From Betaproteobacteria bacterium (lineage in GTDB: Bacteria > Pseudomonadota > Gammaproteobacteria > Burkholderiales > Burkholderiaceae_C), in assembly GCA_009923345.1 (NCBI GenBank), contig RFTR01000040.1, forward strand, positions 1 to 12,419: a stretch of DNA of 12,419 nucleotides. The letters run 5' to 3'. Shown here piece after piece: positions 7,195 to 12,419 of the stretch; the first letter of the stretch is position 1, and every line of letters starts with the position of its first letter. Made by a program: the position numbers and the translations under genes. The notes under the pieces are model-generated. The model saw only the letters and a program-made list of their open reading frames with translations. It did not search any database and had not been told where the DNA came from.

Positions 7195-8362
7195 ATGCTC
7201 AACCTTTCCACCCCAGGCGGTCGCAGTGACCAAACCCTCTCACACAACATGAAACTGTTGGCCCACCATGAGTTGGGAGGCTTTGGTGGAATGGGCGAGG
7301 GTATGTCTGTGCAACTGACCTCGGATGGCCGACGTATCCTGTGGATGGCGCATGAATCAGCACCTAAAAACTTCACGGGTGTGGACGTAACCGATCCGAA
7401 AAATCCCAAGATGGTGGTGCAAACGGAACTGCCACACGCCAAGATGCGATCGAACTCGCTCGATGTTGTCGGAGACATCATGGCTGTCGCCTACCAGACA
7501 CAAACTGTGGGGCTCAAACCTGCTGGCGTTGATTTATTTGACATCTCAACACCAGAAACACCACGGCTCATTTCTCACTTTGACTGCTCAGGCCCTTATT
7601 CACGAGGCGTGCATGCAGTGTGGTTTGTCGATGGCCACTATTTGCATATGTCATCGGGGTCTGGAGATTTCCAACCGCGTAACCCATTGGATGACCAGTT
7701 CTATCGCATCTTGGATGTCTCTAATCCTGCCAAGCCATTTGAAGTTGGTCGTTGGTGGTATCCCGGCACGCGGGAAGGTGACGCAACGCCACCCCCAGAC
7801 AGACTCACCCAAAAATTTGACACAGGCTTTCGCGCACACAACACCAACGTGTTTCCCAATCGCCCGGACCGCGCGTATGTGGGTTACATCGATGGTGGTG
7901 CGTTTGTATTGGATATCGCCAATAAGAGCGATATCAAAGTGGTGTCGCATTGGAACCATTCGCCACCATTCAATGGATTCATTCATACCTTGTTGCCACT
8001 GTTTGACCGGCAATGAAAAAAATCCTGTGCCTATCGGTACCTTTCCTGCGCCACCTTACGACGCATTTGCAAAACGTGGCGGTCGCTTCGGTGCACACAA
8101 CTTGCATGAAAACTTACCCATTCCCACGTCGTTCTGCTCGGACACACTCATCATTGGTTCTTTCTTCAATGCGGGTGTGCGCGTGTATGACACGACAGAT
8201 CCTTACCAAGTGCAAGAGGTGGCTTACTTCGTGCCTGGCGCGCCAAAACTGTCTCCTGCTGGCGCCATTCAACTCAACGATGTATTTGTCGATGAGCGAC
8301 GTATCGTCTACACCATGGACCGATTCACGGGTGGTTTGTACATCCTAGAAATGAACGTTTAA
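7195..8362 (+). pseudogene. LVIVD-repeat (beta-propeller-like) protein, interrupted by an internal deletion and frameshift
   Basis: The gene encodes a protein of the LVIVD-repeat family, predicted beta-propellers of unknown function. From the ATG at 7195 the first frame gives repeats such as FTGVDVTDPKNPKMVVQTEL, GVDLFDISTPETPRLISHF and FYRILDVSNPAKPFEVGRWW, then DIKVVSHWNHSPPFNGFIHT. It stops at TGA 8014-8016, just after LLPLFDR. A second frame takes over at about 8012 with NEKNPVPIGTFPAPPYDAFA, continues through GGRFGAHNLHENLPIP and GVRVYDTTDPYQVQEVAYFV, and ends at 8362. Relatives, as I recall them, carry about 25-30 further residues between LFDR and the NP-V-P-I segment. So this looks like a lost block of 3n+2 bases, not a single-base slip. 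The two halves sum to about 388 residues. The CobW-family gene follows six bases later. The start has only a weak ribosome site. Confidence 0.8.
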
Positions 8363-8368
8363 AACGAG

Positions 8369-9433
8369 ATGACGTTTCGTGACGCGTTGGCTGGAAAAAT
8401 CCCGATCAGCCTGGTCACAGGTTTTTTAGGAAGCGGTAAGACCACGCTGATCGCGCGTTTGCTGCGCCATCCTGGCATGAACCGCGCAGCCGTCATCATC
8501 AACGAAGTCGGTGAAATTGGAATAGACCATGATTTGGTGGCTAACGTCACCGAGAACATGTCTTTATTAGCAAACGGTTGTATTTGTTGTTCTGTGCGCA
8601 CAGACTTACAAGACAGTTTGCGCGAGTTGTTTAACCAGCGTCGTGCTGGGCAAATTCCTGAATTTGACCGCGTCATCATTGAAACAACGGGTTTGGCAGA
8701 CCCAGCCCCCGTGGTGCAAACATTGCTTAGTGACACACTGATCAACCACCACTTTAGATTGGATGGCTTGGTCACTTTGGTCGATGCATTCCATGGCTTG
8801 GATTTGATGCAACGCCAACCAGAAGCTATCAAACAAATAGCGATGGCGGACCGTATCTTCATCACCAAGATTGACTTGGCTACGGATGATGTCTTACAAA
8901 CATTGCGCGACGCGCTCACCGCACTCAACCCGCGTGCGGATCAAGTCGATGTGTTGAACGGCGATATCGATCCAGCTTTATTGACAGGACTAGGTTTGCA
9001 CAGTGCTGTTGGCAGTAGTGATGCTTTGCGTTTCTTAGGCGAAGACATCCAATCGCCATCTTCGAATACAAGTGCAGAAGGCCGCTATTTGGGTGCTACT
9101 CCATCGCGCCATGATGCAGCCATTCGGACTTTGTCTTTGCGGTTTGCAAAGCCTTTTGTATGGAGCGGATTTTCTGCGGCGCTGGAATTGCTCACTACCT
9201 TGCGTGGCCCTGATATGTTGCGCGTCAAAGGCATTGTGAATGTAGAAGGCAAGCCTGTAGTGGTCCAGGGCGTGCAACATATATTTAGCCCGCCGATTGA
9301 ATTAGACAAATGGCCGAGTGCTGACCATGATTCGCGTTTGGTGTTTATCACGCGCAATATGGAATCTGACGCGATTCGGAACTTGATGGGTGCAGTGACT
9401 GCATTAGGCGCTTCGTCACCTACTGCGGTCTGA
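8369..9433 (+). CDS. CobW/COG0523-family metal-chaperone GTPase
   Basis: A 354-residue GTPase of the CobW/YjiA/COG0523 family. These proteins use GTP to load or traffic metals such as zinc or cobalt. Motifs in order are Walker A GFLGSGKT (residues 18-25), the metal-binding CxCC as C71-I-C73-C74, the Walker B-like segment RVIIETTGLADPAP (101-114) and the guanine-specificity motif TKID (166-169). The C-terminal CobW_C domain covers about 235-345. Few histidines follow the GTPase domain, so it is not the His-rich zinc-type variant. It starts six bases after the LVIVD gene stop with only a weak GAG ribosome site, so it probably depends on that gene's transcript. Length is normal and no damage is seen. 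Without a nearby metal-responsive site or a duplicated metalloenzyme gene, the metal and client cannot be named. Confidence 0.92.
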   Translation: MTFRDALAGKIPISLVTGFLGSGKTTLIARLLRHPGMNRAAVIINEVGEIGIDHDLVANVTENMSLLANGCICCSVRTDLQDSLRELFNQRRAGQIPEFDRVIIETTGLADPAPVVQTLLSDTLINHHFRLDGLVTLVDAFHGLDLMQRQPEAIKQIAMADRIFITKIDLATDDVLQTLRDALTALNPRADQVDVLNGDIDPALLTGLGLHSAVGSSDALRFLGEDIQSPSSNTSAEGRYLGATPSRHDAAIRTLSLRFAKPFVWSGFSAALELLTTLRGPDMLRVKGIVNVEGKPVVVQGVQHIFSPPIELDKWPSADHDSRLVFITRNMESDAIRNLMGAVTALGASSPTAV

Positions 9434-9446
9434 ATGTAGAAATCGT

Positions 9447-9521
9447 TGGTGCCCCCGACAGGAATCGAACCTGTATCTAGCGCTTAGGAGGCACTCGTTC
9501 TATCCATTGAACTACGGCGGC
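9447..9521 (-). tRNA. tRNA-Arg (anticodon CCU)
   Basis: Read on the minus strand from 9521, the cloverleaf folds as follows: acceptor GCCGCCG, D-stem GTTC/GAAC, anticodon stem AGTGC/GCGCT around CTCCTAA (anticodon CCT, reading AGG codons). The T arm is ACAGG-TTCGATT-CCTGT, the acceptor 3' strand CGGGGGC, the discriminator A, and CCA is encoded at 9449-9447. Every stem pairs except acceptor position 4 against 69, a G-G mismatch where C4 would be expected. The anticodon stem has one T-G wobble. Identity is clear from anticodon and fold. It is oppositely oriented to its neighbours. Confidence 0.93.
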
Positions 9522-9531
9522 ACGGGCTGAC

Positions 9532-9560
9532 ATTGTAAAGTTACCTATGTTGACTCACTA
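9532..9560 (-). promoter_or_regulatory. Candidate promoter of the tRNA-Arg gene
   Basis: TACAAT (9537-9532 on the minus strand, 5/6 to the -10 consensus) lies about ten bases before the tRNA 5' end, the usual distance for a short-leader tRNA promoter. The -35 position, 17 bases upstream, reads TAGTGA, which is only 3/6. The -10 is credible and the -35 is weak. Confidence 0.4.
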
Positions 9561-9588
9561 AAACTTATCGCCCAAAAGGAGAGCTGCC

Positions 9589-9714
9589 ATGGGTATCTGG
9601 ATTGAACTAGGCGTTTTTGCATTGGTCTTTGTATTTGCTGCCCACCAATGGCACGATTTGAAAAAAGAAAAGCAAAAACGCGAATTAGACAAAGCTAGAA
9701 AGGAAGAGCAATGA
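9589..9714 (+). CDS. 41-residue single-pass membrane protein, unrecognised
   Basis: A short gene starting at ATG 9589 behind a strong ribosome site (AAGGAG, about eight bases upstream) and ending in TGA at 9714. The protein begins MGIWIELGVFALVFVFAAHQ: one hydrophobic helix at about residues 4-18. It continues into a highly charged tail of about 20 residues rich in Lys, Glu and Arg (KKEKQKRELDKARKEE) that would form a helix or coiled coil, probably in the cytoplasm. The last bases overlap the next gene as ATGA (9711-9714), a typical translational coupling. The ribosome site, clean membrane topology and coupling together make this very likely a real gene. I do not recognise a named family. A small accessory or anchor for its coupled neighbour is the simplest guess. 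Confidence 0.75.
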   Translation: MGIWIELGVFALVFVFAAHQWHDLKKEKQKRELDKARKEEQ

Positions 9715-10106
9715 CCGGAAGCGAACGTGATGTTTTGATGAAATTCTTACGTGAATTACTGCAAACCCACCCCCGCGTCTATGATGATATGGCCGCAAAA
9801 TTGATTGCCGAGTCTGTCAGCCATCAGCCTTATACGACGTATTTGTTGGTGCAAAGGGTGCTAATGCTGGAGGCGGCTCTCAAGCCTAATAGTTCAGAAG
9901 GTGAAGCATTTACCGAATTCCTGAGTCCTCACGCCACAGACTGGGCTGGTCGTGAATCTCCTGCAGAAATGGATGTTCCTGATAGAGCGCCGCCTGCACG
10001 TCGTTTATCTTTGGTAGAGCTTGGCCTCAAAGCGATGGAGCGTAATTCCAAAATTATTTGGACCGTGATTTTTGCGGCTTTTGCAATTGTGTTGTTGATC
10101 CAATAA
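9711..10106 (+). CDS. DUF2076-like protein with a C-terminal membrane anchor
   Basis: A 131-residue protein. The N-terminal part, ERDVLMKFLRELLQTHPRVYDDMAAKLIAESV then HQPYTTYLLVQRVLMLEAAL (about residues 5-56), resembles DUF2076, in which QPxAxYxLVQxVLVQExAL is the recurring pattern. A Pro/Asp/Arg-rich linker follows (about 75-98). After it comes a short amphipathic stretch and one transmembrane helix at the very end (IIWTVIFAAFAIVLLI, about 114-129), giving a tail-anchored layout. DUF2076 proteins are usually longer, about 200 residues or more, so this is a short member or only a distant relative. It overlaps the upstream 41-codon gene by four bases, and both encode small single-pass membrane proteins. 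No function is established for the family. The gene converges on the VWA gene 20 bases downstream. Confidence 0.75.
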   Translation: MTGSERDVLMKFLRELLQTHPRVYDDMAAKLIAESVSHQPYTTYLLVQRVLMLEAALKPNSSEGEAFTEFLSPHATDWAGRESPAEMDVPDRAPPARRLSLVELGLKAMERNSKIIWTVIFAAFAIVLLIQ

Positions 10107-10115
10107 TCGATCAAC
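10094..10115. terminator. Hairpin at the convergent gene ends (terminator-like, weak)
   Basis: GTTGATC (10094-10100) and GATCAAC (10109-10115) form a perfect 7-bp stem with an eight-base loop. The stem spans the stop codon of the DUF2076-like gene, in the gap before the oppositely oriented VWA gene. There is no proper T-run on either side, so termination efficiency is doubtful. An AACCGGTT palindrome overlaps its right arm. Confidence 0.25.
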
Positions 10116-10126
10116 CGGTTCGCGTC

Positions 10127-11311
10127 TTATTTACTCAACATCCGCATCGCTTCTTCCAGGCCTTTGAGCGTCATCGGGTACATGCGGTTACTGACCAGCT
10201 GTTGGATGATGCTGATACTTTGGCGATATTGCCAAACACCTTGGGGCTCTGGGTTGATCCACGCAAATTTAGGGAAAGCATGTGTCAGGCGTTGAAGCCA
10301 TTCGGCGCCGGGTTCTTCGTTGTTGTATTCCACGCTGCCACCGGGTTGCACGATTTCATAGGGGCTCATGGTCGCGTCGCCAATAAAGATGAGTTTGTAG
10401 TCTTTGTTGTATTTGCGAATGATGTCCCAGGTGTCAAACTTCTCGGCAAAACGACGCCGGTTATTGCGCCACATAAAGTCGTAGACGCAGTTGTGAAAGT
10501 AATAAAACTCAAGATGTTTAAACTCGGCCTTAACAGCAGAAAACATTTCTTCAACGCGGGCTACGTGTTCGTCCATCGTGCCACCCACATCCATGAGCAA
10601 CAAGACTTTGACGTTGTTATGGCGCTCTGGAATCATTTTTATGTCCAGATAACCAGCATTGGCTGCCGTGGCGCGGATGGTGTCTGGCAAATCTAATTCT
10701 TCAGCCGAACCTTCTCGCGCAAAACGGCGTAAGCGGCGCAAGGCGACTTTGATGTTGCGGGTGCCCAACTCTTGCGTGTCGTCGTAGTCTTGGTATGCGC
10801 GTTGGTCCCACACCTTGACGGCACTTTTGTTACCGCCTTTGCCGCCGATGCGAATACCTTGAGGGTTGTATCCGCCATTGCCAAATGGCGATGTGCCGCC
10901 CGTGCCAATCCATTTGTTGCCGCCTTGGTGGCGTTCTTTTTGTTCTTCTAAGCGCTTTTTCAATGTTTCCATTAACGCGTCCCAGCCCATTTTTTCGATG
11001 GCGGCTTTTTGTTCGGGGCTGAGTTCGTTTTGTAAGAGTTTTTCTAGCCAGCTGTTGGGGACTTCTTTGGTGAAGTCACCCAACATTTCCACACCTTTGA
11101 AATAGGAACCAAAGGCGCGGTCAAATTTATCGAAATGTTTTTCGTCTTTGATCAGGGTGATGCGACTCAAAAAATAAAAGTCATCCATGCTGCAAGAGTC
11201 GCTTCCAGGCCCCACCACTTGGGCTTGAAGTGCCTCAAGAAGAGTGAGGTATTCCTTGACCGAAACCGGTAACTTGGCTTCGCGTAAGGTGTAGAAGAAA
11301 TCGATAAGCAT
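10127..11311 (-). CDS. CoxE-like VWA-domain protein, partner of the MoxR ATPase
   Basis: A 394-residue cytoplasmic protein of the CoxE-like von Willebrand factor A group (COG3552-type). Such proteins act with MoxR AAA+ ATPases as metal- or cofactor-insertion chaperones; in carboxydotrophs CoxD/CoxE mature CO dehydrogenase. The N-terminal half is helical (MLIDFFYTLREAKLPVSVKE, RITLIKDEKHFDKFDRAF). It is followed by a Gly/Asn-rich linker at about 129-162. The VWA domain starts near 233 with KVLLLMDVGGTMDEHV. Its MIDAS reads D241-V-G-G-T, so the first serine of DxSxS is glycine, with GDATMSPYE (311-319) later in the domain. The protein looks complete. Only a poor ribosome site precedes the ATG at 11311. 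It is the last gene of the unit that begins with the MoxR gene, which is broken here, so this protein may lack its motor. Confidence 0.9.
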   Translation of the reverse strand: MLIDFFYTLREAKLPVSVKEYLTLLEALQAQVVGPGSDSCSMDDFYFLSRITLIKDEKHFDKFDRAFGSYFKGVEMLGDFTKEVPNSWLEKLLQNELSPEQKAAIEKMGWDALMETLKKRLEEQKERHQGGNKWIGTGGTSPFGNGGYNPQGIRIGGKGGNKSAVKVWDQRAYQDYDDTQELGTRNIKVALRRLRRFAREGSAEELDLPDTIRATAANAGYLDIKMIPERHNNVKVLLLMDVGGTMDEHVARVEEMFSAVKAEFKHLEFYYFHNCVYDFMWRNNRRRFAEKFDTWDIIRKYNKDYKLIFIGDATMSPYEIVQPGGSVEYNNEEPGAEWLQRLTHAFPKFAWINPEPQGVWQYRQSISIIQQLVSNRMYPMTLKGLEEAMRMLSK

Positions 11312-11345
11312 TTTTATTTGTCTAAAAAGTCGTCGTATCTAAAAA

Positions 11346-11567
11346 TCAATTTGCATCTGGGGGTTGGTTCTGACGTTCTCTAAAGTGGCGCGCCGCTTGC
11401 AAGCCCATACCGCCGCCTAAGCCCACGAGCAAGATGGCCACGATACTGCCCGTTCCATAACCTTCAGCGAATAAATTAAGACCAAGTGCCACGCCAAGTC
11501 CATAGCCCAGCAACGCCCCCGCGATAAAACCGATAGCGTCTGTTAAGCCCTCGAGTAGTGGTCCCAT
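11346..11567 (-). CDS. 73-residue membrane protein between the MoxR and VWA genes
   Basis: A small protein with two glycine-rich hydrophobic helices at about residues 10-31 (AIGFIAGALLGYGLGVALGL) and 41-57 (GSIVAILLVGLGGGMGL). A polar tail follows (ARHFRERQNQPPDAN). The repeated GxxxG-like spacing suggests helix packing or oligomerisation, and resembles small glycine-zipper membrane proteins. It lies 55 bases after the MoxR gene and 34 before the VWA gene on the same strand, so all three are probably co-transcribed. No strong ribosome site is seen before the ATG at 11567. I do not recognise a family name and cannot assign a function. Its position hints at a membrane link to the MoxR/VWA pair. 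Confidence 0.65.
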   Translation of the reverse strand: MGPLLEGLTDAIGFIAGALLGYGLGVALGLNLFAEGYGTGSIVAILLVGLGGGMGLQAARHFRERQNQPPDAN

Positions 11568-11622
11568 ATTGGATTTCTAGGTTTGATTTTTTTAAGTCAG
11601 GTGGTGGGGTATCAAAGACGCC

Positions 11623-12376
11623 TTATCGATTGCGACTTTGCATGAAGACGAGTTTTTCAAACAATGTCACGTCTTGCTCGTTTTTAAGCAAGGCGCCCAC
11701 CAGAGGCGGAACAGCCACTTTGTCGTCTTGCGTTTGCAAAGCTTCCAGCGGAATGTCTTCAGCAACCAAAAGTTTCAGCCAATCAAGTAATTCGCTGGTA
11801 GAAGGCTTTTTCTTCAATCCTGGCAAGTTGCGGATATCGAAGAAGGTTTTCATCGCCACATTGAGCAATTCTTTTTTCAAGTTGGGGTAATGCACCGCAA
11901 CGATTTGACGCATGGTCTCTGCATCTGATGAGTTGGCGCGTTTCGTAGCAATAAAACTCCATGCGGTCGATTTCGCGTAGCAAGTCATTGGGAAACTCGA
12001 TATCAGCTTTGTCGATCTCGTCGATCAAGAGCGCGACGGGCTGTTCCGCCGTAAAAGCTTGCCAAAGCACGCCTTTGATGATGTAGTTCTCAATATTTTT
12101 GACGCGCTCGCCGCCGTCTAAGTCAGCCATTTGGCTGTCACGCAGGCGGCTCACCGCGTCGTATTCGTAGAGGCCTTGTTGGGCTTTGGTGGTCGATTTG
12201 ATATGCCATTGCAACAAAGGCATGCCTAAAGATAGGGCAACTTCTTCTGCCAACATGGTTTTGCCTGTACCAGGTTCACCCTTGACGAGCAGCGGGCGCT
12301 TGAGGGTGATGGCCGCATTGACCGCCAGCATCAGGTCTTGGGTGGCTACGTAGTTATCTGTACCGGTAAATTTCAT
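11623..12376 (-). pseudogene. MoxR-type AAA+ ATPase gene with an internal frameshifting deletion
   Basis: The gene encodes a MoxR/CoxD-type AAA+ ATPase, normally about 280 residues. From the ATG at 12376 the first 150 residues are intact. They include Walker A GEPGTGKT (33-40), KSTTKAQQGLYEYDAVSRLR (60-79) and Walker B LLIDEIDKAD (116-125), continuing to EIDRMEFYCYETRQLI (135-150). The frame then fails near 11926. The correct C-terminus resumes one base later in another frame at DAETMRQIVAVHYPNLKK (from 11925), and runs about 100 residues through KKPSTSELLDWLKLLVAEDI and PPLVGALLKNEQDV to FMQSRNR. Relatives carry some 34 residues between these points, including sensor 1 (the FITSNN segment) and the arginine-finger region (FLRRC). 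The present sequence therefore lacks roughly 104 bases. If real, no active ATPase could be made. The gene heads the unit with the 73-residue and VWA genes. Confidence 0.85.
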
Positions 12377-12419
12377 CTTGAGGGGCTCTATATAATTTGG
12401 GGTTAATTTTTATTTCTGT

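Noticed and set aside
7092..7481. Upstream extension of the Bug receptor to 7481
   Set aside because: It overlaps the LVIVD gene antisense and buries the signal peptide. The ATG at 7091 has AGGA at good spacing.
8000..8030. Programmed frameshift on the A-run in the LVIVD gene
   Set aside because: The first-frame stop precedes all but the first A of the run, and relatives have extra residues at this point, so a lost block is the better explanation.
8359..8928. Minus-strand 189-residue open frame over the CobW-family gene
   Set aside because: It is antisense to a gene with all COG0523 motifs in order; the minus reading has no recognisable domain.
10058..10696. Plus-strand 212-residue open frame antisense to the VWA gene
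   Set aside because: The minus strand carries a complete VWA protein; the plus reading shows no family motif and no ribosome site.

Overview
The window looks like a stretch of ordinary chromosome from a betaproteobacterium, most likely order Burkholderiales and plausibly Comamonadaceae-like. That placement rests on gene content: an Aap-type polar amino-acid ABC transporter, a Bug/TctC solute receptor, a dienelactone hydrolase with a twin-arginine-like leader, an LVIVD-repeat protein beside a CobW-type GTPase, and a MoxR/VWA pair. Base composition appears moderate by eye but was not computed. I see no insertion sequence, CRISPR array, phage gene or origin.

Layout. Positions 1-2282 (minus strand) hold the amino-acid transporter in the order binding protein, permease Q, permease M (cut by the window edge). 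The dienelactone hydrolase lies 31 bases upstream on the same strand (2314-3219). An MFS transporter (3300-4463, plus) diverges from the hydrolase. Positions 4522-7091 (minus) form a likely operon: Bug receptor, EamA/DMT transporter, then a small outer-membrane-type protein. Positions 7195-9433 (plus) carry a broken LVIVD-repeat gene and a CobW-family GTPase. A tRNA-Arg(CCU) gene (9447-9521, minus) follows. Next come a 41-codon membrane-protein gene and a DUF2076-like gene, overlapping by four bases (9589-10106, plus). The right end (10127-12376, minus) is a MoxR ATPase, a 73-residue membrane protein and a CoxE-like VWA protein, with the ATPase gene broken.

The most notable feature is damage rather than novelty. 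Three conserved genes (LVIVD-repeat, MoxR and EamA) each appear to lack an internal block of roughly 80-150 bases. Two of these losses shift the frame; the EamA loss keeps it. None can be explained by a one-base homopolymer error at the junction. Either this genome has suffered several small internal deletions, or the assembly dropped segments. The tRNA also carries a G-G mismatch in its acceptor stem, which fits the same suspicion. I found no convincing undescribed system. The least-characterised intact pieces are the coupled 41-codon/DUF2076-like pair and the 73-residue membrane protein between the MoxR and VWA genes.
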